Positions 1 through 8,577 of a stretch of DNA of 64,000 nucleotides are shown here, piece after piece. The translations under genes were made by a program, and so were the position numbers. The notes beneath the pieces are model-generated. The model did no database searches, was not told where the DNA came from, and was given only the letters and a program-made list of their open reading frames with translations. Origin of the DNA: Rhodospirillaceae bacterium (GTDB lineage Bacteria > Pseudomonadota > Alphaproteobacteria > UBA6615); the NCBI GenBank assembly GCA_018667335.1, contig JABIVD010000049.1, positions 62,001 through 126,000 on the forward strand. Reading direction: 5' to 3'. Position 1 is the stretch's first letter. Each line of letters begins with the position of its first letter.

Positions 1-978
1 ACCCAAAAATGGGGCCGTGTTGGCGCCCTCATCGGCGCCGGCCTGCTGTTCCTCGCCGTGTCCGCCAGCGGCCAGGCCAATCCGGCCTTCTGGCAGCTCG
101 AATGGCCGAATACCGATTTCTCGAAATCGGCCGTGCCGTTTGACGAAATTTTCTCGGGCGGCGTGCCGAAGGATGGCATTCCCCCGATCTACAACCCGCG
201 CTTTGGCACCATTGCCGAGGTGGACCGCCTCTATAAGGGCACCGAACCGGTGATCACCGTCTCGGTCAACGGCGCGGCCCGCGCCTATCCGCTGGGCATC
301 CTGATGACCCATGAGATCGTCAATGACGAGCTCGGCGGCAAGCCGATCGCGGTTACCTTTTGTCCGTTGTGCAACTCGGCGGTCGTCTTCGACCGCAACG
401 TCGATGGCCAGGTCCTCACATTCGGCGTGTCCGGCAAGCTTCGGTTCTCGGACCTGGTGATGTGGGATCATGAGACCGAAAGCTGGTGGCAGCAGTTCGT
501 TGGCGAAGGCATCGTCGGTGAGATGACCGGCACCCAGCTGACCATGCTGCCGGTCCGCGTCGAGGCGTTCGACCTGTTCAAGGAGCGTTTCCCCGAGGGT
601 GAGGTTCTCCTGAGCCCGCGCGGTGGTGCCGGCTTCAACCCCTATGCCGGTTACGACAGCTCGTCGCGTCCGTTCCTGTATCGCGGCAGCTTCCCCGAGG
701 GCATTCGTCCGCTCGACTATGTGGTTGCGGTGGACGGCGAGGCCTGGTCGATGGATCTGCTCGCCAAGGAGAAGCGGGTCGAGACCGATGAACTGGTCCT
801 CACCTGGGAATCCGGCCAGAACTCGGCGATGGACGCCCGCAACATCTCCCAGGGCCGCGACATCGGCAACGTGACGGTGCAGCGCAAGGAAGGCGACAAG
901 CTCGTCGACGAGGTGCACGACGTGACCTTTGCCTTCTCGTTTCATGCGTTCAACCCGGACGGCGCGATCAACAAATAG
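1..978 (+). CDS. DUF3179 family exported protein, copy 1 (5' truncated)
   Basis: The frame is open at base 1, so the real start lies upstream of the window. The first visible residues form a hydrophobic stretch ending near ASGQA, which reads as the end of a Sec signal peptide, so a periplasmic location is likely. The body carries the DUF3179 blocks HEIVND, CPLCNS followed by VVFDR, ESWWQQF and ESGQNS. The cysteine pair CPLC is the obvious candidate for metal binding or redox chemistry, but the family has no established reaction. From memory, RefSeq names the family '(seleno)protein' because some members carry selenocysteine; here both positions are ordinary Cys codons. It is the first of three tandem paralogues, and more copies could lie upstream. 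Confidence 0.85.
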   Translation, partial: TQKWGRVGALIGAGLLFLAVSASGQANPAFWQLEWPNTDFSKSAVPFDEIFSGGVPKDGIPPIYNPRFGTIAEVDRLYKGTEPVITVSVNGAARAYPLGILMTHEIVNDELGGKPIAVTFCPLCNSAVVFDRNVDGQVLTFGVSGKLRFSDLVMWDHETESWWQQFVGEGIVGEMTGTQLTMLPVRVEAFDLFKERFPEGEVLLSPRGGAGFNPYAGYDSSSRPFLYRGSFPEGIRPLDYVVAVDGEAWSMDLLAKEKRVETDELVLTWESGQNSAMDARNISQGRDIGNVTVQRKEGDKLVDEVHDVTFAFSFHAFNPDGAINK

Positions 979-1005
979 CGTCAGCCGACTGCGCCGGATC
1001 AGCTG

Positions 1006-2052
1006 TTGAAAAAACTTCTGAACAAGCATTTGGGCACAGGGGAGGGCCGGTCCCGGTTGGGACTGGCCTTCACCGTTTTTGCGATCGCGGCATTCTCGCT
1101 GTGGTTCGCGCTGCCGGGCGCGTTTGCGCAGGGCATCTCGAAATGGGAGCGGGAGTTTCCCGGCACCAATTTCGAGACCCGGATCATCGAGCTCGACGAG
1201 ATCAATGATGACGGGAATACGCGGGATTCAATTCCGCCGGTGCGGGATCCGAAATATGTGCCCGTCTCGGAGGTCAAGGATATGGGCCCGCTCGAGCCGG
1301 TGCTGTCGGTTGGTATCAATGGTGATTTCCGGGCCTATCCGCTGCGCATCCTGCTCTGGCACGAGATCGTCAATGAGGTGATCGGCGGCACGCCGGTGCT
1401 GATCAGCTACTGCCCGCTGTGCAATTCGGGCGTGGTGTTCGACCGCCGGGTTGGTGAGCAGCTGTTGGAGTTCGGCAATACCGGGCGGCTGCGGCACCGC
1501 GACATGGTCATGTATGACAAGGAGACCGAGAGCTGGTGGCAGCAATTCACCGGCGAGGCGCTCATCGGTGATCTCTCGGGCAAACGCATGACCCCGGTTC
1601 CGGCCCGCCTGGAATCGCTTGCCCGGTTCCGTGAACGCGCGCCGGACGGCCAGGTGCTGGTGCCCGAGAATGATGGCGCGCGGCCCTACGGATCATCACC
1701 CTATGTGGGCATGGACACCCAGCGTATCCCGCGCGCGCTTCAGGCGGTTCACTTCCCTTATCCACTGCCGGAAGGCGTGAGCCCGATGGACCGGGTGGTG
1801 GTCGTGGGTGACGAGGCCTGGACCCTCGCGGCGCTGCGCGAGAATTCGCCTGTCGTGGACGATGATCTGGTGCTGACATGGGAATCCGGCCAGAACTCCA
1901 TCCACGACACGCAACTGATCTTCCGGGGCCGCGACGTGGGAAATGTCGTGGTCCAGAGAAAGTCCGCCGACGGTGCCAAGGACGTGCCCTATGACGTGGT
2001 GTTCGCCTTCTCGTTCCGCGCATTCAATCCGGATGGCACGCTTCACCGCTAG
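1006..2052 (+). CDS. DUF3179 family exported protein, copy 2
   Basis: This is a 348-residue paralogue of its neighbours, with a clear signal peptide: a basic N-terminus, a hydrophobic core at about residues 19-38 and a cleavage site after PGAFA. The family blocks are all present: WHEIVNE, YCPLCNSGVVFDR, ESWWQQF and WESGQNS. No ATG is available. The assumed start is TTG at 1006, which gives a KKLLNK-type basic n-region. A second TTG at 1057 has a GGAGG eleven bases upstream and would give a shorter signal peptide, so the start is uncertain. It lies 27 bases after copy 1 and overlaps copy 3, so all three are probably co-transcribed. Biochemical function is unknown. Confidence 0.85.
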   Translation: MKKLLNKHLGTGEGRSRLGLAFTVFAIAAFSLWFALPGAFAQGISKWEREFPGTNFETRIIELDEINDDGNTRDSIPPVRDPKYVPVSEVKDMGPLEPVLSVGINGDFRAYPLRILLWHEIVNEVIGGTPVLISYCPLCNSGVVFDRRVGEQLLEFGNTGRLRHRDMVMYDKETESWWQQFTGEALIGDLSGKRMTPVPARLESLARFRERAPDGQVLVPENDGARPYGSSPYVGMDTQRIPRALQAVHFPYPLPEGVSPMDRVVVVGDEAWTLAALRENSPVVDDDLVLTWESGQNSIHDTQLIFRGRDVGNVVVQRKSADGAKDVPYDVVFAFSFRAFNPDGTLHR

Positions 2053-3034
2053 CGCGCTCGTGCTGGTGGCCGCGCTGCTCATCGGGACGGCAGGTGCGTC
2101 GGCCGATCTGGCATTGTGGAAGAGCGAGTTTCCGCTGACCGATTTCGCGCGCGCCCAGGTGCCGCTCGCCGAAATCGAGGATGACGGCAACTACCGCGAT
2201 ACAATCTCACCCATCGACGATCCTGTTTTCCAGCCGGTGGCGGCGCTGACCGCGATGGGGCCGCTCGAGCCGGTGCTTTCGCTCATAATCGATGGTGATG
2301 CACGCGCCTACCCGCTGCGCATGCTGCTGTGGCACGAGATCGTCAACGACACAGTCGGCGGCGTGCCGGTCCTCATTAGCTACTGCCCGTTGTGCAATTC
2401 CGGTGTCGTCTATGATCGCCGGGTCGACGGGCAGGCCGTGCAGTTCGGGAACACCGGCCGTATCCGGCATGCGGATATGGTGATGTATGACCGCGCGACG
2501 GAAAGCTGGTGGCAGCAATTCACCGGCGAGGCGATCGTGGGGTCGCAGGCAGGCACGCTGTTGCGGGCATTGCCGGCGCGGCTGGAATCTCTCGCGCGGT
2601 TTCGTGCACGCGCGCCGGACGGCCAGGTGATGATCCCGGCCGACGTGATGCGCCAGCCCTATGGCGAGACGCCGTATTTCCATATGGATTCATTGTGGGA
2701 CACCCAGTCGCGGACCATGGTGCGCGAGCGCTTTCCGTCGGATTTGCCCGACGGGATATCGCCGCTGACCCGGGTCGTCGCCGTCGGCGACCGGGCCTGG
2801 TCGGTGGATCTGGTGCAGGCGCGCGGACGGGTTGAGGCGAACGGCCTGATCCTGACCTGGCATGCCGGGCAGAACTCGATCCATGACAGCCCGTGGATAC
2901 CCGCGGGCCGCGATGTCGGAAATATTTTCGTTCAGAAAGCCGGACCGGACGGGGGACTTCGCGACGTCCCCTATGACGTGACGTTCGCGTTTGCATTCCG
3001 GACGTTTCGCCCGGACGGCGAGATCGCATTCTGA
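2033..3034 (+). CDS. DUF3179 family exported protein, copy 3
   Basis: A 333-residue third paralogue. The ATG at 2033 is chosen because it begins directly with a signal peptide (MARFTASALVLVAALL, cleavage after GASA); the frame is open further upstream but that part is only the shadow of copy 2. The gene overlaps the end of copy 2 by 20 bases, which suggests translational coupling. It keeps WHEIVND, YCPLCNSGVVYDR, ESWWQQF and the conserved QNSIHD block. It resembles copy 2 more than copy 1, for example in the inserted PYGxxPY segment near residue 205, so copies 2 and 3 are probably the younger duplication. Confidence 0.85.
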   Translation: MARFTASALVLVAALLIGTAGASADLALWKSEFPLTDFARAQVPLAEIEDDGNYRDTISPIDDPVFQPVAALTAMGPLEPVLSLIIDGDARAYPLRMLLWHEIVNDTVGGVPVLISYCPLCNSGVVYDRRVDGQAVQFGNTGRIRHADMVMYDRATESWWQQFTGEAIVGSQAGTLLRALPARLESLARFRARAPDGQVMIPADVMRQPYGETPYFHMDSLWDTQSRTMVRERFPSDLPDGISPLTRVVAVGDRAWSVDLVQARGRVEANGLILTWHAGQNSIHDSPWIPAGRDVGNIFVQKAGPDGGLRDVPYDVTFAFAFRTFRPDGEIAF

Positions 3035-3106
3035 TTCTCGGGAATTCGCCGGAAGTTCGACGATTCCGGGCGTTTCCGGTATAGTGCAGGTCTGGAGAAA
3101 CTGGCC

Positions 3107-5233
3107 ATGCCGCTCGATCAAACCCGACCGAATACGCCTGTCGAAGGCCCCGACGCCGGCAGCAATGCTGATGGCGAGGTGAAGCTGTTTCATTCGGCCT
3201 GCCCGCATGATTGCCCGAGCACCTGTGCGCTGGAGGTCGAACGCCTGACGCCGCAGACAATCGGCCGGGTACGCGGGGCGAGCGCCAACACCTACACGGC
3301 GGGCGTGATCTGCGCCAAGGTCGCGCGCTATGCCGAGCGGGTTCATCATCCCGACCGCCTGACCAAACCTCTGCGCCGCGTCGGCAAGAAGGGTGTGGGC
3401 CGGGAGGCCTTCGAGGAAATTTCCTGGGACGAGGCATTGGATACCGTCGCCGAAGCGCTGACCCGCGCCGCGGCGAAGCATGGACCGGAGACGGTCTGGC
3501 CGTTCTTCTATGCCGGCACGATGGGCCTGGTGCAGCGCGACGGGATCGAGCGGCTGCGTCATACGATGGGCTATTCGCGCCAGCACTCGACCTTTTGCAA
3601 CGCCCTGTCGGACGCGGGCTGGATGGCCGGGGTTGGCGCGAAATGGGGTGTGGATGCGCGTGAGATGGCGGATTCCGACCTGATAGTCATCTGGGGGTGC
3701 AACCCGGTGAGCACCCAGGTCAACGTGATGAGCCATGCGACGCGCGCGCGCAAAAACCGCGGCGCGAAGATCGTGGTTGTCGATCCCTATGTGACAGAGA
3801 CCGCCAAGCAGGCGGATATTCACCTGATGCCCAACCCGGGCACCGACGGCGCCCTGGCGTGCGCGGTCATGCATGTCCTGTTTCGCGACGGGCTGGCGGA
3901 CCGGGACTATCTGGCGAAATACACCGCCGATGCCGATGCGCTGGAGGCGCATCTCGCCGCGCGTACACCGGAATGGGCGTCGGAGATCACCGCGATCCCG
4001 GTGGCGGAGATAGAGGCCTTCGCCAAGCTGTATGGCGCGAACAAGCGCAGTTATCTGCGGCTCGGCTTCGGGTTTACCCGGTCGCGAAATGGCGCGGTGC
4101 AGATGTTCTCCGCGAGCTGCCTGCCGGCCGTTACCGGTGCGTGGCAGCACCCCGGCGGCGGCGCGCTTTATTCGCACGGGGCCATCTACGGCATCGACAA
4201 GACGCTGATCGAGGGGCACGACGTCTGCGACACGAAAGTGCGTGTGCTCGATCAGTCGCGGATCGGGCCGATCCTGACGGGCGACCCACGCGATCTTGGG
4301 GATGGGCCGCCGGTGACGGCGTTGTTCATTCAGAACACCAACCCGATGAATGTCGCGCCTGATCTGGGCAAGGTTCGTGCCGGCTTCGGCCGCGACGACT
4401 TGTTTGTCTGCGTGCATGAGCAATTCATGACCGAGACTGCGGAGATGGCGGATATCGTCCTGCCCGCGACGACGTTCCTGGAACATGATGATTTCTACGT
4501 CGCCGGCGGACACACCCATCTTCAGGTGACCCGCGCTGTGATCGAGCCGGTGGGCGAGGCGCGCTCGAACCATGACGTGCTGTGCGCGCTGGCCAGGCGG
4601 TTGGGCGCATCTCATCCGGGTTTTGACATGGATGCGTGGGGCCTGATGGATGAAACCCTGCGCCGGTCGGGTTATTCAGGCGCCGAGGCGGTCTGGGAAG
4701 GGCATTGGGACGACCGGGCACAGGCGTTCGATGAGGCACATTTCATCGATGGTTTCGGGCACCCGAACGGGAAGTTCCACTTCGCGCCCGACTGGTCGAA
4801 GATCGGCGGCAACCATAACGGCATGCCGCGCTTGCCGGATCATGATGCGAACATCGACAACCGCGACGATGACCACCCCTATCGCCTGGTGACCGCGCCG
4901 TCGCGCAACTATCTGAACACCAGCTTCACGGAGACCGCGACCAGCCAGGCGCGCGAGGGAAGGCCAGAAGCACAGATCCATCCCGATATTTGCGCCGAAC
5001 TCGGCCTTGCGGCCGGCGGTCTCGTACGGATTGGCAATACGCAAGGCTCGGTCGTCGTGCATGTGCGCCCGACCGAGGGGATGCGCCGGGGCACCGTGGT
5101 CGTCGAGAGCGTCTGGCCGAACCGGGCCTTCGTGGAAGGGATCGGGATCAATCTGCTGATCAGCGCGGATGCGGGCCGGCCGAACGGTGGTGCTGTGTTC
5201 CACGATACCGCCGTCTGGTTGCGTGGCGCATGA
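3107..5233 (+). CDS. Molybdopterin-dependent oxidoreductase (DMSO reductase family, BisC/anaerobic dehydrogenase-like)
   Basis: A 708-residue catalytic subunit of the Mo-bisMGD superfamily. Cysteines 32, 36 and 40 (CPHDCPSTC) with Cys69 form the pattern Cx3Cx3Cx28C expected for the N-terminal 4Fe-4S cluster. Later segments match the family: a WGCNP block, ETAEMADIVLPATTFLEHDD, and a C-terminal cofactor-binding domain with SRNYLNTSF and a closing NGGAVFHDTAVW. No Tat or other signal peptide is visible, so the enzyme is probably cytoplasmic. A GGAGAA ribosome site precedes the ATG. The substrate cannot be told from sequence. The gene follows three DUF3179 genes after 72 bases and overlaps mipZ by 4 bases. 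No electron-transfer partner subunit is nearby, so it may work alone or with a distant partner. Confidence 0.88.
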   Translation: MPLDQTRPNTPVEGPDAGSNADGEVKLFHSACPHDCPSTCALEVERLTPQTIGRVRGASANTYTAGVICAKVARYAERVHHPDRLTKPLRRVGKKGVGREAFEEISWDEALDTVAEALTRAAAKHGPETVWPFFYAGTMGLVQRDGIERLRHTMGYSRQHSTFCNALSDAGWMAGVGAKWGVDAREMADSDLIVIWGCNPVSTQVNVMSHATRARKNRGAKIVVVDPYVTETAKQADIHLMPNPGTDGALACAVMHVLFRDGLADRDYLAKYTADADALEAHLAARTPEWASEITAIPVAEIEAFAKLYGANKRSYLRLGFGFTRSRNGAVQMFSASCLPAVTGAWQHPGGGALYSHGAIYGIDKTLIEGHDVCDTKVRVLDQSRIGPILTGDPRDLGDGPPVTALFIQNTNPMNVAPDLGKVRAGFGRDDLFVCVHEQFMTETAEMADIVLPATTFLEHDDFYVAGGHTHLQVTRAVIEPVGEARSNHDVLCALARRLGASHPGFDMDAWGLMDETLRRSGYSGAEAVWEGHWDDRAQAFDEAHFIDGFGHPNGKFHFAPDWSKIGGNHNGMPRLPDHDANIDNRDDDHPYRLVTAPSRNYLNTSFTETATSQAREGRPEAQIHPDICAELGLAAGGLVRIGNTQGSVVVHVRPTEGMRRGTVVVESVWPNRAFVEGIGINLLISADAGRPNGGAVFHDTAVWLRGA

Positions 5234-6135
5234 TGACGCAAGCGCCAGAGACCGACGCACCGGACAATTCTCGTCCTGCGGGGGTCGATGCGACCGTCAT
5301 TGTTCTGGGCAATGAGAAGGGCGGGACCGGCAAGTCGACGACGGCGATGCACGTCATCGTCGGCCTGTTGCGCGAAGGCTATACGGTCGGCGCGGTCGAC
5401 CTGGACGCGCGCCAGGGCTCGCTGGCGCGATATTTCGACAATCGCCGGATCTACGCCGCGAAGATGGGGCTGGAACTGCCCCATCCGATCTACCGGGCGA
5501 TCGGTCTCAGCGACTTGCGGGATCGATACCTGGCCAAGAAGGATGACCGCCTGCGGCTCGCCGCAACGCTGGCTGAATTGAGCGAGACCTGTGATGTCAT
5601 CGTCATGGACACGCCGGGCAGCGACAATGCCCTGTCACGCGTCGGCCATTCCTATGCCGATATCCTGATCACGCCGATCAATGACAGCTTCGTCGACCTG
5701 GACCTGCTGGGGCGGGTCGATCACGAGACCAACGAGGTCCGCGCGCTGAGCAGTTATGCGGAGATGGTGTGGGAGCAGAGGAAAGTGCGCGCCCAGCGCG
5801 ATGGTGGTTCGATCGACTGGATCGTGATGCGCAACCGGTTGGCGACCCTCGACACGCGAAACAAGCGCAACATGGATGCAGCACTGGAAGCGCTGTCGAA
5901 GCGGATCGGCTTTCGCCTCGCACACGGGTTCAGCGAGCGTGTGATTTTCCGCGAATTGTTCCTGAAGGGGCTGACCCTTCTTGACGTTCGCGAGCAGGGG
6001 GCCGATGTCACCTTGACCATGTCTCACATGGCGGCCCTGCAGGAGGTGCGAAACCTGTTGCAGGCAGTCGGCGTGCCCGAGGCGGCGGATACACCGGATG
6101 TGACGGCCGCGCGACAGGAGACGATAGCATCGTGA
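5230..6135 (+). CDS. mipZ: Division-plane positioning ATPase MipZ
   Basis: A 301-residue ParA/MinD-type ATPase. The deviant Walker A motif GNEKGGTGKST has the signature Lys30 and Lys35; it is followed by DLDARQGSLARYFDNR, a MipZ hallmark, and a Walker B-like VIVMDTPG. In Caulobacter, MipZ forms a bipolar gradient from ParB at the origins and blocks FtsZ polymerisation away from midcell; alphaproteobacteria use it where other bacteria use MinCD. The ATG at 5230 overlaps the stop of the oxidoreductase gene (ATGA); a second ATG follows immediately. The next gene starts at a GTGA overlap with the mipZ stop. Unlike typical parA, no parB is adjacent, which fits MipZ. Confidence 0.92.
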   Translation: MMTQAPETDAPDNSRPAGVDATVIVLGNEKGGTGKSTTAMHVIVGLLREGYTVGAVDLDARQGSLARYFDNRRIYAAKMGLELPHPIYRAIGLSDLRDRYLAKKDDRLRLAATLAELSETCDVIVMDTPGSDNALSRVGHSYADILITPINDSFVDLDLLGRVDHETNEVRALSSYAEMVWEQRKVRAQRDGGSIDWIVMRNRLATLDTRNKRNMDAALEALSKRIGFRLAHGFSERVIFRELFLKGLTLLDVREQGADVTLTMSHMAALQEVRNLLQAVGVPEAADTPDVTAARQETIAS

Positions 6136-6857
6136 CGGGCACGGAACGCGATCCGAAACTTCCTGCCGACGCTTCGTCGCGCGCGGATATCGACGCGTTT
6201 CTGCAGAAGGTCGCGGCGACGCCTCCGACCAAGCCCGCGGGGCGACCCGGGCGGCTGCTGTTTGCGATCGATGCCACGGCCAGCCGGGAGCCCACCTGGG
6301 ACATGGCGTGCCAGATTCAGTCCGAGATGTTCGCCTCGACGGACGACATTGGCGGGCTGGAGGTGCAACTCGCCTTTTATCGCGGCTTCGGCGAGATGAA
6401 GGTGACCCACTGGCTCGAATCACCCGAAGAGCTGGTCCGGCGCATGATCAAGGTGCGCTGCCTCGCGGGCCGCACGCAGATCCGCAAGCTTTTGCGCCAC
6501 GCGCTCAAGGAAACGAACACGCAGAAAGTGGACGCGCTGGTCTTTGTCGGCGACGTTGTGGAAGAGGATATCGACGAGCTGGGGCATATCGCGGGTCAGC
6601 TCGGGCTGGTGGGAACACCGGTGTTCGTTTTCCATGAGGGCGGGGAGCCGGTTTCCCGGCGCGCATTCGAGCAGATCGCCAAACTGTCCGGCGGTGCCTA
6701 TTGCGGGTTCGATGCGGGCAGCGCCCAGCAACTGCGTGAATTGCTGGCCGCCGTCGCGGTCTTCTCGGCAGGCGGCCGCCGCGCGCTCGAGGATTTCGGG
6801 AAGCGCAAGGGCGGGCGGGTTCTCCAGATTGCCGATCAGATGCGCGGCGGGAAGTAG
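6132..6857 (+). CDS. VWA-like domain protein of unknown function
   Basis: A 241-residue soluble protein. Around residues 42-60 it has LLFAIDATASRE, where DATAS fits a variant MIDAS metal site (DxS/TxS) of von Willebrand A domains; a later strand LVFVGDVVEED and a FDAGSAQQLRELL helix fit the same fold. I recognise no enzyme motif. The GTG start overlaps the mipZ stop by 4 bases, and a membrane J-domain gene begins 9 bases after its stop, so the three are probably one transcript. VWA domains usually mediate protein-protein contact through a bound metal, so a scaffold or adaptor role is a guess. The assignment to the VWA fold is by motif only. Confidence 0.75.
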   Translation: MTGTERDPKLPADASSRADIDAFLQKVAATPPTKPAGRPGRLLFAIDATASREPTWDMACQIQSEMFASTDDIGGLEVQLAFYRGFGEMKVTHWLESPEELVRRMIKVRCLAGRTQIRKLLRHALKETNTQKVDALVFVGDVVEEDIDELGHIAGQLGLVGTPVFVFHEGGEPVSRRAFEQIAKLSGGAYCGFDAGSAQQLRELLAAVAVFSAGGRRALEDFGKRKGGRVLQIADQMRGGK

Positions 6858-6866
6858 GATCGATAT

Positions 6867-7607
6867 ATGTTGCCCTTGCTAGTCCTCGCGATCTTCGTCC
6901 TAGTGGGCTTGTATCTCGTCTCGCGCTGGTATGTCACCGCGCAACCGGCTCAAATCATCCGGGCGATCCGCTGGACGGGTGCGATTTTGCTGGTGGTCGG
7001 CCTGATCGCGATTGTGCTTTCGGGACGCTGGAACTTCATTTGGGCGTTGCTGGTTCCCGCGATGCCATTCCTGACGCGACTGCGCGCGATCAACACGATG
7101 CGCAAGAATGCACGCGGCCCGCGCGCGGGCCAGTCGAGCCAGGTCGAGACGCGTTTTCTGCGGATGGAGCTCGATCACGATACCGGTGAAATGGATGGCG
7201 AGGTCCGCGAAGGGCCGCTGTCCGGACGGATGCTGTCGGCACTCAAGCTCGGTGAGATGGTCGAGCTCTGGCGCCTCTGCGCCGTCGAGGATGAGCAGTC
7301 TCGCAGCGTGCTGGAGAGCTTTATGGACCGAAATCACCCCGATTGGCGCGATGTTGCCGGGGGTGATGCGGGGGCCGGACGGCGCGACGCCGGTGATGGG
7401 GCGTCGGGTAGCGCAAGCCCCTGGACCCAGACTGGCATGAGCGAGGCCGAGGCGCGCGAGATACTGGGTGTGGACGAAAAGGCGTCGGACTCCGACATCG
7501 AGGCCGCCTACCGAACCGAAATGAAACGCGCGCATCCCGACCAGGGTGGTTCCGACTGGATGGCCGCAAAGGTCAATCAGGCAAAAGATACGCTGCACGG
7601 GCGGTAA
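6867..7607 (+). CDS. Membrane-anchored J-domain (DnaJ-like) protein, Tim14/Pam18-like C-terminus
   Basis: A 246-residue protein with two or three N-terminal membrane segments (about residues 1-20 and 35-70), a soluble middle and a C-terminal J domain. The C-terminal 55 residues (GMSEAEAREILGVD ... AHPDQGG ... AAKVNQAKDTLHGR) carry the HPD tripeptide that stimulates DnaK ATPase, and the shape HPDxGGSxxxAAKxNxAKDxL is that of mitochondrial Tim14/Pam18 and its alphaproteobacterial relatives (TimB in Caulobacter). J domains recruit DnaK to a site; here the site would be the inner membrane. It is the last gene of the mipZ group. Its client is unknown. Confidence 0.85.
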   Translation: MLPLLVLAIFVLVGLYLVSRWYVTAQPAQIIRAIRWTGAILLVVGLIAIVLSGRWNFIWALLVPAMPFLTRLRAINTMRKNARGPRAGQSSQVETRFLRMELDHDTGEMDGEVREGPLSGRMLSALKLGEMVELWRLCAVEDEQSRSVLESFMDRNHPDWRDVAGGDAGAGRRDAGDGASGSASPWTQTGMSEAEAREILGVDEKASDSDIEAAYRTEMKRAHPDQGGSDWMAAKVNQAKDTLHGR

Positions 7608-7695
7608 CCACGCACGCTTGCGGGCATCCCGGCGCTATGGCAAAAGTCGCGTATGCGCTTGTCGGTGCTAAGCAAATGGAATTACGGCTCTTTTC

Positions 7696-8577
7696 ATGAC
7701 CAATCGCATCCGCAAGGCGATATTTCCCGTGGGTGGTATGGGAACCCGGTTTCTGCCGGCCACCAAAGCCCTGCCGAAAGAGATGCTGCCGGTCGTTGAC
7801 CGGCCGCTCATTCAGTATGCCGTTGATGAGGCACGCGCCGCAGGCATTGAGCAGTTCATCTTCGTGACAGGCCGCGGCAAGAGCGCGATCGAGGACCATT
7901 TCGATCGCAGCATCGAGCTCGAGGCGTTGCTTGAAGAGAAGGGCAAGTCGGCGGAGCTTACCGACATCCACGAGGCTCTCCTGCAACCTGGCAACATCGC
8001 CTATGTCCGCCAGCAGGAACCGCTAGGCCTGGGCCACGCCGTCTGGTGTGCGCGGCACCTCGTCGGCGACGAACCGTTTGCCGTGTTGCTGGCCGACGAT
8101 TTGATCCAGGCCGAGACGCCGTGCCTGCGCCAGATGGTCGATGTCTTCGAGACCGAAGGCGGGAATGTCATCGCGGCGATGGAAGTGCCCGACGAACACA
8201 CGTCGCGCTACGGCATTATCGATTCCGGCGGCGCCGATGGACGCGTCCGTCCGGTCACGGGGCTGGTCGAAAAGCCTGCGCAGGGAACCGCACCGTCGAA
8301 CCTGGCGGTGATCGGCCGTTATATCCTGACCCCAGATGTGTTCAAGGAGCTGGAGCGCCAGGAGACGGGGGCGGGTGGCGAAATCCAATTGACGGACGCG
8401 ATGGCCAAACTGATCGGCCGGCAGCCGTTCCATGGCCTCGCCTTCGAGGGCCGGCGGTTCGACTGCGGCGACAAGCTCGGGTTTCTTGAGGCGAATTTGG
8501 CGTTTGCGCTTGAACGCGACGATCTGGGCCCCGGTACACGAGAGATGCTGGCGCGCATGGGAGACATTTCCGAATGA
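7696..8577 (+). CDS. galU: UTP-glucose-1-phosphate uridylyltransferase GalU
   Basis: At 293 residues it has the usual GalU length. It makes UDP-glucose from UTP and glucose-1-phosphate. The N-terminal nucleotide-binding motif GGMGTRFLPATKALPKEML is intact, followed by the RPLIQYAVDEA block, the LLADD segment, and VEKP and GGEIQLTDA near the C-terminus. The ATG has no recognisable Shine-Dalgarno sequence. It overlaps ugd by 4 bases, so product and next enzyme are encoded together. Its product feeds UDP-glucuronate and glucosylated surface polymers. Confidence 0.95.
   Translation: MTNRIRKAIFPVGGMGTRFLPATKALPKEMLPVVDRPLIQYAVDEARAAGIEQFIFVTGRGKSAIEDHFDRSIELEALLEEKGKSAELTDIHEALLQPGNIAYVRQQEPLGLGHAVWCARHLVGDEPFAVLLADDLIQAETPCLRQMVDVFETEGGNVIAAMEVPDEHTSRYGIIDSGGADGRVRPVTGLVEKPAQGTAPSNLAVIGRYILTPDVFKELERQETGAGGEIQLTDAMAKLIGRQPFHGLAFEGRRFDCGDKLGFLEANLAFALERDDLGPGTREMLARMGDISE

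Noticed and set aside
2690-4615. A 641-codon open frame antisense to the molybdopterin oxidoreductase gene
   Set aside because: High GC makes long antisense frames common. The translation is Arg/His-rich and matches no family, while the plus-strand protein has intact motifs throughout.
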